The notes: a model not told the origin generated them from the sequence alone. DNA of 64,000 nucleotides from Aeromicrobium choanae (GCF_900167475.1 NZ_LT796768.1:2976001-3040000), one strand, 5' to 3'; counted from the stretch's first letter, positions 49,394 through 58,737 are shown. Made by a program: numbers and translations.

Positions 49394-49464
49394 AGGTGGG
49401 TACGGGATTTGAACCCGTGTAAACGGATTTGCAGTCCGTTGCCTCGCCTCTCGGCCAACCCACC
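49394..49464 (-). tRNA. tRNA-Cys (GCA)
   Basis: The acceptor stem GGTGGGT/ACCCACC, anticodon loop CTGCAAA (GCA) and T-arm CGGGTTCAAATCCCG are complete. The discriminator base is U73, required by cysteinyl-tRNA synthetase. CCA is not encoded. Confidence 0.97.
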
Positions 49465-49492
49465 GCAGATGGGTCTGCCGAGACCCTCTCCG

Positions 49493-49564
49493 AGCGGACA
49501 ACGAGATTCGAACTCGCGACCCTCACCTTGGCAAGGTGATGCTCTACCACTGAGCTATGTCCGC
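49493..49564 (-). tRNA. tRNA-Gly (GCC)
   Basis: The acceptor stem GCGGACA/TGTCCGC (one mismatch-tolerant pair region), anticodon loop TTGCCAA (GCC) and T-arm GCGAGTTCGAATCTCGT are complete. It is first in the three-tRNA cluster and lies 81 bases from the divergent aminotransferase gene. Confidence 0.96.
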
Positions 49565-49633
49565 AGCGACCGATTTCCCGGCCGACAAGAAACATTAACC
49601 GATGGGTCGGGAGCGCACCAAACCGGGTCGGCA

Positions 49634-49639
49634 TAAGGT
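49634..49639 (+). promoter_or_regulatory. -10 box for leaderless transcription of the class IV aminotransferase
   Basis: TAAGGT is followed by six bases and the ATG at 49646. Confidence 0.55.
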
Positions 49640-49645
49640 CGAGGC

Positions 49646-50479
49646 ATGAAGGCGTGGGTCAACGGTCAGCTGCTGGAATCTCCGCACGATCGGGCGCTGA
49701 GTGTGCTCGATCACGGGCTCGTCGTCGGTGACGGAGTGTTCGAGACGGCCGCGGTGATCGACGGTGAGCCGTTCGCGATGACCCGTCATCTGGACCGCCT
49801 CGCGACGTCGGCGGAGGGGCTCGGCATCGGGCGTCCGGACATCGAGACGTTGCGTGAGGGGATCGCGGCGACGATGGCCGGGCAGGACCTGGCGTTCGGG
49901 CGGATCCGCATCACCGTGACCTCGGGTGAGGGTCCGCTCGGGTCGCCGCGGGGAAGCGCCGGGCTCACGCACGTGGTGGTCACGGAGCCGGCCGACCGCC
50001 CGCCGGCGGTCAGCGCGATCGCGACCGTCCCGTGGACGCGCAACGAGCGCGGAGCCCTGGTCGGGCTCAAGACGACCTCGTACGCCGAGAACGCGAAGAT
50101 GGTCGAGTACGCGCGGGCGCGGGGCGCCTCCGAGGCGGTCATGGCGAATACCCGCGGCGACCTGTGCGAGGGCACCGGATCCAACATCATGTACGTGCTC
50201 GACGGGCAGATCGTCACTCCGACGCTGGAGTCGGGCTGCCTGGCCGGCATCACCCGGGCGCTGGCCATCGAGTGGCTCGCGGGGGAGCTCGACGTCGTCG
50301 AGCGCGACGCGCCGCTGGAGGTGCTGTTCGAGGCCGACGAGGTGATGCTCGTCGGGACCACGCGGACCATCCAGGCGATCAGTCGCGTGGACGACCGTGA
50401 GCTGCCCGCTCCCGGCCCGATCACCCAGCGGGCGCAGGAGATCTGGCGCGCGCGGGAGGCCGAGTCGACCGACCCGTGA
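49646..50479 (+). CDS. Class IV PLP aminotransferase / aminodeoxychorismate lyase-like
   Basis: This 277-residue fold-type IV PLP enzyme. The N-terminal SVLDHGLVVGDGVFETAAV near residues 19-37 and the Schiff-base lysine in GLKTTSYAENAKMVEYARA near 139-157 are typical, as is GTGSNIMYVLDGQIVTPTL near 174-192. Homologues include PabC (4-amino-4-deoxychorismate lyase, folate synthesis), branched-chain aminotransferase and D-amino-acid aminotransferase. The length and start pattern favour PabC, but no pabB or fol gene is nearby. It is flanked by oppositely oriented tRNA-Val genes. Confidence 0.83.
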   Translation: MKAWVNGQLLESPHDRALSVLDHGLVVGDGVFETAAVIDGEPFAMTRHLDRLATSAEGLGIGRPDIETLREGIAATMAGQDLAFGRIRITVTSGEGPLGSPRGSAGLTHVVVTEPADRPPAVSAIATVPWTRNERGALVGLKTTSYAENAKMVEYARARGASEAVMANTRGDLCEGTGSNIMYVLDGQIVTPTLESGCLAGITRALAIEWLAGELDVVERDAPLEVLFEADEVMLVGTTRTIQAISRVDDRELPAPGPITQRAQEIWRAREAESTDP

Positions 50480-50511
50480 CGACGCCCGGGGGCGGTGTCG
50501 GTGGTCGTCCC

Positions 50512-50517
50512 TAGTGT
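50512..50517 (+). promoter_or_regulatory. -10 box for leaderless transcription of the 63-residue protein
   Basis: TAGTGT is followed by seven bases and the ATG at 50525; it lies 33 bases past the aminotransferase stop. Confidence 0.5.
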
Positions 50518-50524
50518 CGGCTCC

Positions 50525-50716
50525 ATGACCTCGACGACCGCCTCCGCCGGATCCACCGATGTACTTCTCTCTCAGCTCGAAGGCGCCGAGCGTCTTCTGA
50601 CCTCGACCACCGCTTCCCCGCTGGACAAGATGCGTGCGCTCGTGGCCATGCGCGGGATGCTCGATGCAGCGATCGAGGAACGTCTCGGAGCGAGTGGCCA
50701 CGCCCATCAGCGCTGA
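50525..50716 (+). CDS. Small hypothetical protein, 63 residues
   Basis: This is a soluble helical small protein with a Ser/Thr-rich start (MTSTTASAGSTDVLL) and two amphipathic helices (SQLEGAERLLTS; LDKMRALVAMRGMLDAAIEE). It has no Cys or known motif. It has its own likely leaderless promoter, so it is not just a downstream extension of the aminotransferase. Codon use is high-GC as in neighbours. The function is unknown. Confidence 0.6.
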   Translation: MTSTTASAGSTDVLLSQLEGAERLLTSTTASPLDKMRALVAMRGMLDAAIEERLGASGHAHQR

Positions 50717-50784
50717 CCTCGTCTGCGAATGACCACCCCATTCGTGCTGCGCCGGCGGCGTGCGTTAGTCTGGTCGTCGCACTC

Positions 50785-50856
50785 GGGCGATTGGCGCAGT
50801 GGTAGCGCGCTTCGTTCACACCGAAGAGGTCACTGGTTCGAACCCAGTATCGCCCA
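50785..50856 (+). tRNA. tRNA-Val (CAC)
   Basis: The acceptor stem GGGCGAT/ATCGCCC, anticodon loop TTCACAC (anticodon CAC) and T-arm CTGGTTCGAACCCAG are complete; 72 bases, no CCA. It differs from the reverse tRNA-Val(GAC) mainly in the anticodon arm. Confidence 0.97.
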
Positions 50857-50864
50857 CCCGAGAG

Positions 50865-50895
50865 AAGCCCCGGAATCGCAAGGATTCCGGGGCTT
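50865..50895 (+). terminator. Terminator of tRNA-Val(CAC)
   Basis: AAGCCCCGGAATC (50865-50877) and its perfect complement (50883-50895) form a 13-base stem with a 5-base loop directly after the tRNA. Confidence 0.88.
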
Positions 50896-51037
50896 CCGTC
50901 TGTCATGCGTCGCTTCTCTCGCGGCTCCCGGAACGGACGCCATTTCGCATCGACCCACCGCCGCACTGCCTCGGGTGGCGGGCCTGGCTGCCATCGCGGC
51001 GAGAAACGATTGACCGGGATCGGGTGATCCGAGACAG

Positions 51038-51082
51038 TTGACCCACGCATCCTGCGGTCACTCACCCATCCTGCGAGGTCAC
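51038..51082 (+). promoter_or_regulatory. Putative AraC control region with tandem repeats
   Basis: TTGACC (51038-51043, possible -35) is followed by two imperfect direct repeats, CATCCTGCGGTCAC (51048-51061) and CATCCTGCGAGGTCAC (51067-51082), 19 bases apart. Direct repeats at two helical turns are typical AraC-family sites. The rest of 50896-51154 shows nothing recognisable. Confidence 0.45.
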
Positions 51083-51154
51083 GGTGCTGGTTCTGGACAC
51101 CCACCCGCCGGCTGCCGGCGCGGTCTCGATGCTCCGCATGGGGAGGCGACCAGG

Positions 51155-52120
51155 ATGCCACTGATCCTGGACACCGAGGCGCTGCCTGAAGCCGATCGGA
51201 CCGAACAGTTCGTCGAGGTGATGCGAACGACCTCCAGGTCGAGCGTGGTCGAGCCCGACCTCGGTCGCGGGACGCCGACGAGTCGCATGCGATTCACGCC
51301 GACCGGGCAGGGATCGCTGTTCACGAACCGCAGCTCGAGCACTCGCATCTCCTTGTCGCCGCGTGAGGCCGCCGACGCGGACGATGCGTTCCTCGCGGTC
51401 GCCATCCAGCTCGAGGGCACCGCGCTCCGAAGGACACCGACCGGAGAGCGTCTCGAACGCCCTGGGGACGTGTTCATCGTCGACCAGCGGTCGGGGTTCG
51501 ACGTGAGGTGGCCGGACATCTCGCACACCGCGGCCTACCTCGTGCCCCGCGAGCTGCTCGGCTTCAGTCGAGCCGAGGAGGACCTTGCCGCCGCAGGGGT
51601 TCAGCACAGCCCGCTCTATCCGATGCTCCGTCGTCACATGGTCGAGCTCGCGCGACTCCCGGACGAGCTGCTGCAGGGACCTGTCGGCACGGAGGTCGAC
51701 GGCTCGACGGTGGCCCTGCTCAGGGCGCTCATCATCAGCACGAGGGGCGACCACCGATTCACCCAGGAGACGAGCGACTCGACCCTGCTGTCGCTCGTGC
51801 AGGCCTACATCCGTCAGCATGCCCGGGATGCCGACCTCGACGCGACGCGCATCGCCCAGGCCGTCAACGTCTCCCGGCGGACGATCTACCGCCTGTTCTC
51901 CGCCGAGCCGACCAGCCTGGAGCAGTACGTCATCAGCACGAGGCTCGAAGCCGCCCGGAACGAGCTGGAATCAGGAGATCCGGCCACCCCCATTGCCAGC
52001 ATCGCCTACCGGTTCGCGTTCAAGGACCCTCGTCACTTCGTCCGGCGGTTCAAGTCCGAGTACGGACTCACGCCCCATGAGTTCCGTGCCCAGTTCGGCG
52101 CCTCGCCGCCGAGGCGATGA
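51155..52120 (+). CDS. AraC-family transcriptional regulator
   Basis: This 321-residue regulator has an AraC_binding_2-like N-terminal sensor domain (about 1-170, with GDVFIVDQRSGFDVRWPDIS near 107-126). The C-terminal double HTH follows: DADLDATRIAQAVNVSRRTI then LFSAEPTSLEQYVISTRLE, and the second helix-turn-helix in PIASIAYRFAFKDPRHFVRR near 279-298. I use ATG 51155, preceded by GGGGAGG, not longer frames. It converges on the LuxR-family pseudogene with a 3-base gap. It may control the hydrolase cluster downstream; the ligand is unknown. Confidence 0.87.
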   Translation: MPLILDTEALPEADRTEQFVEVMRTTSRSSVVEPDLGRGTPTSRMRFTPTGQGSLFTNRSSSTRISLSPREAADADDAFLAVAIQLEGTALRRTPTGERLERPGDVFIVDQRSGFDVRWPDISHTAAYLVPRELLGFSRAEEDLAAAGVQHSPLYPMLRRHMVELARLPDELLQGPVGTEVDGSTVALLRALIISTRGDHRFTQETSDSTLLSLVQAYIRQHARDADLDATRIAQAVNVSRRTIYRLFSAEPTSLEQYVISTRLEAARNELESGDPATPIASIAYRFAFKDPRHFVRRFKSEYGLTPHEFRAQFGASPPRR

Positions 52121-52123
52121 GCA

Positions 52124-54936
52124 TCACCTGTCGCCGAGCCTGTCCGCGAGCTGCCTGCGCGAGGAGATCTCCAGCTTTCGGTAGACCTTCCGAAGGTGAT
52201 AGTCGATGGTGTTCGCGCTGAGGAACATCGTCGCCGCGATCTCGGCGTTGGTGCGGCCGGACGCCGCAAGCTCGGCGACGGTCAGCTCCTGCTCGGTCAG
52301 GTTGCCCGGCCGCCCCGGATCTGAGTCCCGAGCCGGCTCGCCCGTCGCCTCGAGCTCCCGGTTCGCGCGGGCGACGTAGGGCTCCGCGCCGGCCCGCGCG
52401 AACAGGTCGGCCGCCGCGTGAAGGTGCGGTCGGGCATCGCGGCGCCGCTTCGTGCGACGCAGCCACTCGCCGAGACCCAGGTGTGCGCGGCCCAGGTCCA
52501 CCAGGGCCTGCGAGCCCTCCAGCGCTTGGATCGAGTGGGTGAAGGACGCCTCGACCTCACCGCTCTCCACCTGCGGATCGGCACCGAGTCCGTGGTCGCC
52601 CAGCAGCGCCCGTGCTCTCCACGCGACCCCCGCGGCCCAGGAGGACCCGCTCAGTCGAGCGATCGTCTCGAGCTTCTCGACCGTCGCGACGGCTTCGGCG
52701 GTGTGACCACTGTGCACCGCCGCCTCGGCGAAGTCGGGCCACATCATGGCAGTCACGTGGAAGAAGGGGTCATCGACGAAGGGCTTCAACCGTGCGTAGG
52801 CGTCGGCGTACCCACCCTCGGCGATCTCGGTGGTCGCCAGGCTCGCCATCGCCGTGGCCTGGACGCCGCCGAATCCCATGTCGCGGGTCATCGCCGCGAT
52901 CTCGCCCACCTGCGTCCTGGCGGTCGTCGACCACGCCAGGACTGCGACGTTGATGACGTGCTCGGCGTCCCACCCGATGGCGCGTCGGAGCTCGCGCACC
53001 TGCTCCATGTACTGGACGGCGCGTCTGGGTGTTCCACCCACCACCTCCGTGAGCGAGAGAACCCACAGGGCGGTGTCGAGCTTGTTGAGCGACCCGGCGT
53101 CGCGGGCGGCGTCGGCCCAGCGCTGCATGATCCGGCTGCGTGCCTCGAGGTCCCAGAGGTAGGTCGCCAACGCGATCGCCGACTGCCCGTACTGCAGGAG
53201 CTCGTCAGCGCTCATCTCGTCGAAGACGTCCAGGGCGTTCCGTACGGTGGGCACGGCTTCCGCGTACGGCTTGAGGATGATCGCGCTGATGCCCCTCAGG
53301 ATCGTCGCGGGCTTGCCCTCCTTGACGTCGGCCCCTGCCAGGAGCCGAGCTCCGAGCGCGTCCCACGAGAAGCCCTCAGCCAGCCTCTCGGGCGGCAGCG
53401 CCCACTCCCACGCCCTGATGAGGCTGGTCTGCTCGAGATCGTCGTCCTCGCCGTGGAAGCAGTCCGCGGCGACCAGCATCTCGGCCGCCGCGGTCACGAG
53501 TGAGGGTGCAGCGACGAACATCGAGTAGTCGGCCCCGACGCTGATCAGGCGTCCGCGGTCGACGGGGTCGAGCAGGTCCTCGTCGATCTCGTCGAGCAGG
53601 TCCTTGGCGAGCTGGCCGCTTCCTGCCGCGAGGGCCGCCTCGGCTGCTCCGACGAGTCGCGCGTACTTGCGACCCCCCGGAGGCGTCAGGGACGCCGCTT
53701 CCACCAGGACCCGCGCACGTGACACGAACCCACCTCGGGCAGCGGCCAGATCGGCCACGAGCTCCAGCTGCTGCGCGACCTCCTCGTCCGTTCCGAGGGT
53801 GGCCTTCGCGGAGTGCCACGCCGACTGCTCGGCGTTGCCGAGCTTCTCCGCGATCACGGCGAGAGCACGGTGCACTCGACGCCGATCCCTGCCGGTCGCC
53901 GCGTTGTAGGCCGCCGACCTCACGAGCGGGTGCCGGAAGCTCACCGAACGCCCCAGCTGGACCAGACCGCCGATCTCCGCGGCATCCCCTGAGTCCGGCG
54001 GGAGGGACAGCTCCGCGGCGGCCGCGCTGATCACGTCCAGCTGTCCCGACGCCTCGGCTGCTGCGATCACGAGCCACAGCTGCTCAGGAACGGGGAGCCT
54101 CCTGACCTGGCGCAGGTAGTGCTGCTCCAGGTGGCGACCGATCGGGAGTGGCTCGTCACCGAAGCTCGACTCGGTCAGCTCCCGGACGGTCAGCTCGGCG
54201 GCGAGATCGACCAGCGCCAAGGGGTTCCCGCCCGTGGCGGCCACGACCTTGACGGCGACGGAGGGGTCCAGGGGCCGCGCGAGCGAAGTCATCAGCAGTC
54301 GGACCGCGATGTCGGGGGCAGCCCGGCCACTGCCATGGTGGGCACGCCGGCGACATGGGACACGATCGACGTCGTCTCGCGTCCAGCGATCAGCAGGACG
54401 GCGGACTCTCCTTCCAGTCGGCGTCCCACGAAGCCGAGGACGTCCAAGGACTCTGCATCGAGGAGATGGGCATCGTCCACGGCGCACACCACGGGACGAG
54501 CCTCGCCGGCGGACGCGAGCAGCCCCAGCACGCCGAGTCCCACCAGGAACCGATCAGGCGGGTGCCCGTCCGTCCGGCCGGACGCGACCTGCAGGGCGTG
54601 CCGATGCTGCTCGGGAAGGAGATCCACGTGGGACAGCAGCGGTCGGACGAGTCGCTGCACGGCTGCGAACGGCATCGCCATCTCCGCCTCGTACCCGCGG
54701 ACTTCCACCAGCAGCACGTCGCGCAGGTCCCGCGTCGCGGCCTGCAGCACCGACGTCTTGCCGATGCCGGGTTCGCCGAGGAGCAGGAGCGACCCACCTC
54801 GGCCGTTCCTCGCGTGGTGGCACAGGCTGCGGATCCGGGACAGCTCCGCGTCCCGTCCGAAGAACGGCGGGCGGGCCGTCCCACCGAGAGCAGCCTGGGG
54901 CGGGCCGGCATCGGGCTCGACGTCGCGATCGTGCAT
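52124..54936 (-). pseudogene. LuxR-family ATPase regulator (MalT/LAL type) broken by a frameshift
   Basis: Two reverse frames together give one large regulator of about 937 residues. The first (54936-54292) encodes an AAA-type ATPase: [20 protein letters not shown] (Walker A near 47-54) and [18 protein letters not shown] (Walker B). The second continues with GNPLALVDLAAELT, a helical repeat region, and a C-terminal LuxR HTH (LTEQELTVAELAASGRTNAE then ANTIDYHLRKVYRKLEI). The frames join at five G residues (54314-54318): adding one G would restore an uninterrupted reading across MAVAGLPP and [11 protein letters not shown]. It could be a true inactivation, slippage-controlled expression, or an assembly error. 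The ATG 54936 has GGAGGAG upstream. Confidence 0.85.
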
Positions 54937-55188
54937 GCGCCCACTCCTCCTCGGACGGCCACTTCTCCGGTGCGGTACCTGACCGTGAATCTAGGGAGCC
55001 GACGACGGCATTCACAGGTCGGACGGTGCCAACTTGGGGGCTGTGCGTGCCACACGGTCGCGCTCGAGAGGCGTGCTGGAGGACTACGAACGGCGCGTGG
55101 TCCGCAGGGCCGTGTTCGCCCGCACGGTGGGAGGACACGGTCAGTTCACCCACCCGCCCACCCTCCGGGCACGAACGAGGAGCACCCC

Positions 55189-56013
55189 ATGCCGCACGTG
55201 ACGGTCGACGACGGAGCACAGATCTTCTACAAGGACTGGGGGAACGAGGGAACGCCCGTCGTTCTCAGCCACGGCTGGCCCCTGAATGCCGACGCGTGGG
55301 AGGCCACGGCTCTCTTCCTGGCCGAGAACGGCCACCGCGCGATCGCGCACGACCGACGTGGACACGGCCGGTCGACCCAGACCTGGCACGGCAACGAGAT
55401 GGACACCTACGCCGACGACCTGGCGTGCCTCGTCGACAAGCTGGAGCTCGACGACGTCACCCTGGTCGGGCACTCGACCGGCGGTGGCGAGGTGGTCCAC
55501 TACGTCGGCCGTCACGGGACCGCTCGTGTCGCCAGGCTCGTCCTGGTCGGCGCCGTGCCGCCGCTGATGCTGCGGACCGACGACAACCCCGAAGGTCTCC
55601 CCATCGAGACCTTCGACGGCATCCGTGCCGGCGAGAAGGCCAACCGCTCACAGCTCTACCGGGACCTGGCCGACGGACCCTTCTTCGGCCACAACCGCAC
55701 GGGCGACATCGACCAGGGCTTCCGGGACGCCTTCTGGCTGCAGAGCATGGCGTGCGGACACCGAGCGGCGTACGAGTGCATCGCGGCCTTCTCGGCGACC
55801 GACTTCCGACCCGACCTGGAGCGGATCGACGTGCCGACGCTGGTCATCCACGGCGACGACGACCAGATCGTTCCCTTCGAGGTCGGGGGCCAGCGGTCGG
55901 CAGCCATGATCGACGGCGCCGAGCTCAAGGTCTACGAGGGCAGCGGACACGCGCTGCCCGACACGGACCGTGACCGGCTCCACCGTGACCTGCTCGCCTT
56001 CATCGACGACTGA
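55189..56013 (+). CDS. Alpha/beta hydrolase, non-haem chloroperoxidase/esterase type
   Basis: This 274-residue enzyme has the pattern of cofactor-free haloperoxidases and arylesterases: [18 protein letters not shown] near 25-42, then HDRRGHGRS near 53-61. The nucleophile serine is in [19 protein letters not shown] near residues 93-111, the acid in [16 protein letters not shown] near 221-236 and the histidine in [15 protein letters not shown] near 248-262. It should cleave esters in the cytoplasm, with perhydrolase side activity. The ATG has GAGGAG upstream. It is first of a four-gene forward run of hydrolases. Confidence 0.9.
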   Translation: MPHVTVDDGAQIFYKDWGNEGTPVVLSHGWPLNADAWEATALFLAENGHRAIAHDRRGHGRSTQTWHGNEMDTYADDLACLVDKLELDDVTLVGHSTGGGEVVHYVGRHGTARVARLVLVGAVPPLMLRTDDNPEGLPIETFDGIRAGEKANRSQLYRDLADGPFFGHNRTGDIDQGFRDAFWLQSMACGHRAAYECIAAFSATDFRPDLERIDVPTLVIHGDDDQIVPFEVGGQRSAAMIDGAELKVYEGSGHALPDTDRDRLHRDLLAFIDD

Positions 56014-56160
56014 CGACCGCGTCGCGCGTAGTGCGTGGGCGGGCCCACGGCCCACGACCACGCGGTGCACGTGATTCGCCCGGGTCGCCCCCAGGCGCAG
56101 GATCGGGCCAGGAGCCACACGCAGCAGCGTTCGACACGCACCCCACCGCAGGAGATCCCG

Positions 56161-57063
56161 ATGCACCTCACCATGTCCCGAGGCCAGGCCCGCGCGGCCG
56201 CAGCCTTCACCGCGCTCGCCCTGCTCCTCGCAGCCGTTGTCGTCGCGTTCGACACGCGGACCAGCCCCGTCCACGGCGCAGGCAGGGCGGCCGATGGCCA
56301 GGACGCCACCCGCGTCCTCGCCGCAGCCAACGCAACCCGGAAGTCGCTGAGGGGCAAGAAGGCGACGGTCGTCCTGGTGCACGGTGCGTTCGCCGACGCG
56401 TCCGGATGGACCGACGTCCAGAGCCGGCTGTTGGACCGGGGGTACACCGTCCACGCGTGGGCGAACCCGCTGCGTGGCGTGAGCTCCGACGGCGAGTACC
56501 TGCGCTCGTTCCTGGGGACGATCGCGGGACCGATCATCCTCGTGGGCCACTCGTACGGCGGCGCCGTCATCACGCAGGCCTCGACGGGCAACGAGAACGT
56601 CGTCTCGCTGGTCTACGTGGCGGCGTACGCGCTGGCGAACGGGGAGACCGTCGCCCAGGCCAACGAGCTCGGTGGTGGCCACAGCGACGTCATCGACAGC
56701 ATCACCGTGCGTCCGTACCCCGGCGCACCGGAGGGCGACGGCGACGCCACGATCCAGCCGTCACGGTTCCGCAACGTCTTCGCCCAGGACCTGCCGCACC
56801 GGGTGACACGGACCATGGCGACGGCTCAGCGACCCGCCACCCTGTCCTCGCTGGTCATCCCGGCGGGCGAACCCGGCTACAAGACGATCCCGTCGTACTT
56901 CCTGGTCGCCAAGGAGGATCGCGTCATCCCGCCGCAGGCGCAGGCCGCGATGGCCCAGCGGGCCGGTGCGAGGACCAGCACCTACAAGAGCTCTCACGCA
57001 CTGCTGATCACGCGTGCCAAGAGCGTCACCGACCAGATCCTGCTGGCCGACCAGCAGCACTGA
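56161..57063 (+). CDS. Exported alpha/beta hydrolase
   Basis: This 300-residue protein has an N-terminal membrane or signal segment (AAAAFTALALLLAAVVVAFD, residues about 11-30) and a hydrolase domain like secreted salicylate-esterase-type enzymes: VVLVHGAFADASGWTDVQSR near 69-88, ILVGHSYGGAVITQAS near 125-140 (nucleophile serine), FLVAKEDRVIPPQAQAAMAQ near 259-278 and the catalytic His in SSHALLITRAKSV near 281-293. It should act outside the membrane or anchored to it. The ATG has GGAGA upstream. It lies 34 bases before a related cytoplasmic paralogue. Confidence 0.87.
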   Translation: MHLTMSRGQARAAAAFTALALLLAAVVVAFDTRTSPVHGAGRAADGQDATRVLAAANATRKSLRGKKATVVLVHGAFADASGWTDVQSRLLDRGYTVHAWANPLRGVSSDGEYLRSFLGTIAGPIILVGHSYGGAVITQASTGNENVVSLVYVAAYALANGETVAQANELGGGHSDVIDSITVRPYPGAPEGDGDATIQPSRFRNVFAQDLPHRVTRTMATAQRPATLSSLVIPAGEPGYKTIPSYFLVAKEDRVIPPQAQAAMAQRAGARTSTYKSSHALLITRAKSVTDQILLADQQH

Positions 57064-57096
57064 GCCCAGCGCACCTCACCCCCCAAGGAGAACCAC

Positions 57097-57933
57097 ATGT
57101 CCACTCAGCCCGACACCATCGTCCTCGTCCACGGCCTCTGGGTCACCCCGCGCAGCTGGGAGCAGTGGGTGCAGCGGTTCGAGGAGCGTGGCTACCGCGT
57201 CCTCACTCCTGCCTACCCGGGCTTCGAGGTCGAGGTCGAAGCGCTCCGCGCAGATCCCAGCCCCATCGCCGACTGCGACATCACCGAGACGATCGACCAC
57301 CTGGCCGACGTCGTGCGATCGGTGGAGAACCCGCCGATCATCATGGGGCACTCCTTCGGGGGGACGCTCACGCAGATGCTGCTGCACCGCGGACTCGGGG
57401 CGGCCGGCGTCGTGATCAACTCCGCACCCACCGAAGGAGTGCGCGTCACCCCGCCCTCGCAGGTCAAGTCGCTGTTCCCCGCGCTCAACAACCCGGCCAA
57501 CCACCACAAGGCCGTCGAGTTCACCGAGAAGCAGTTCCACTACGCCTTCACGAACACGCTGGACGAGGCAGCGGCCAAGGCCGCCTACGACAGGTACGCG
57601 ATCGGCGCGCCCGGACGGTGGATCTGGGACTACGGCCTCCTGGCGAACTTCAAGCCCGGCAAGCAGGAGACCTGGGTGGACTACGACAACGACGACCGCG
57701 CGCCGCTGCTCTTCATCGCCGGGGGCGAGGACCACATCATGCCGCCGGCGGTGAACCGGTCCAACCACCGCAAGTACAGGAAGAGCAAGGCCCTCACCGA
57801 CTTCCATCTCTTCGAGGGCCGGTCCCACTGGACCTGCGCCGAGCCCGGCTGGGAGGACGTCGCCGACTACGCCCTCGAGTGGGCCCTCGAGCACGCGCGG
57901 CCCACCAGCGACGTCTCGCCGGACACCGTGTGA
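57097..57933 (+). CDS. Alpha/beta hydrolase
   Basis: This 278-residue cytoplasmic member of the same superfamily: VLVHGLWVTPRSWEQWVQRF near residues 9-28, IMGHSFGGTLTQMLLHRGLG near 86-105 (serine nucleophile), LLFIAGGEDHIMPPAVNRS near 206-224 (acid) and FEGRSHWTCAEPGWEDVADY near 241-260 (histidine). The ATG has AAGGAGAACCAC upstream, the strongest ribosome site of the cluster. It has no signal peptide, unlike the preceding gene. The substrate is unknown. Confidence 0.88.
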   Translation: MSTQPDTIVLVHGLWVTPRSWEQWVQRFEERGYRVLTPAYPGFEVEVEALRADPSPIADCDITETIDHLADVVRSVENPPIIMGHSFGGTLTQMLLHRGLGAAGVVINSAPTEGVRVTPPSQVKSLFPALNNPANHHKAVEFTEKQFHYAFTNTLDEAAAKAAYDRYAIGAPGRWIWDYGLLANFKPGKQETWVDYDNDDRAPLLFIAGGEDHIMPPAVNRSNHRKYRKSKALTDFHLFEGRSHWTCAEPGWEDVADYALEWALEHARPTSDVSPDTV

Positions 57934-57942
57934 GCGCCCGAC

Positions 57943-58737
57943 GTGAGTGACGACGTGCGGCTCACCCACATCGGTGGGCCGACCGTCCTGGTCGAGGTGG
58001 CCGGCTGGCGGATCCTGACCGATCCCACCTTCGACCCGCCCGGCCGCACCTACTCCTTCGGGTGGGGCACCTCGTCCACGAAGGTCGAAGGGCCCGCCAT
58101 CGAGCCGCGCGACCTGCCCGACGTCGATCTCGTGCTGCTCAGTCACGACCATCACGCCGACAACCTCGACGGCCTCGGACGCGCGCTGCTGGCGCGGGTG
58201 CCGGTGACCTTGACGACGCGTGGCGGACAGCGGCGCCTGGGCTCGGATCAGGTCCGTGGCCTGGCTCCGTGGCAGACCACCGTCGTGAGCGCCCCCGGTC
58301 GGCCGAGTCTCACCGTCACCGCCACTCCCTGCCGGCACGGCCCGCCCCTGAGCCGGCCGGTGAGTGGCGACGTCATCGGGTTCGACCTCACCTGGGAGGG
58401 CAAGTCGACCCGAGGCTCCTTCTGGATGACGGGGGACACCGTGCTCCACGGCGCCCTGCGTGACGCGGCCACGCGACTCGACGTGGACGTCGCCCTGATC
58501 CACCTGGGAGCGGTCGGGTTCCCCCTGACCGGACCCCTGCGCTACTCGATGAGCGGGCAGGACGCGATCGAGCTGATCGAGCTGCTTCGGCCGCGGGTCG
58601 CCGTGCCGGTCCACTTCGAGGGCTGGTCGCACTTCTCGCAGCAGGAGCGCGATCTCCACGCGGTGCTGGATGCCGCCCCTCGAGACGTGCTGAGCCGGAT
58701 CAGCTGGTTGACGCGCGGGACTCCCACGGTGGCCTGA
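57943..58737 (+). CDS. Metallo-beta-lactamase-fold hydrolase
   Basis: This 264-residue protein has an MBL fold of the UlaG/RomA-like group. It shows VRLTHIGGPTVLVEVAGWRI near residues 5-24, LTDPTFDPPGRTYSFGWGTS, the metal site LLSHDHHADNLDGLGRALL near 65-83 and GSFWMTGDTVLHGALRDAA near 158-176, then PVHFEGWSHFSQ near 218-229. It probably hydrolyses a phosphodiester or lactone-like bond with two zinc ions. The GTG start follows the previous stop by nine bases. Its stop forms a TGATCA palindrome with the converging propeller gene. Confidence 0.87.
   Translation: MSDDVRLTHIGGPTVLVEVAGWRILTDPTFDPPGRTYSFGWGTSSTKVEGPAIEPRDLPDVDLVLLSHDHHADNLDGLGRALLARVPVTLTTRGGQRRLGSDQVRGLAPWQTTVVSAPGRPSLTVTATPCRHGPPLSRPVSGDVIGFDLTWEGKSTRGSFWMTGDTVLHGALRDAATRLDVDVALIHLGAVGFPLTGPLRYSMSGQDAIELIELLRPRVAVPVHFEGWSHFSQQERDLHAVLDAAPRDVLSRISWLTRGTPTVA

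Noticed and set aside
50785-58737. Integrative element inserted at tRNA-Val(CAC)
   Set aside because: I found no integrase gene and no direct repeat of the tRNA 3' end downstream within the window.
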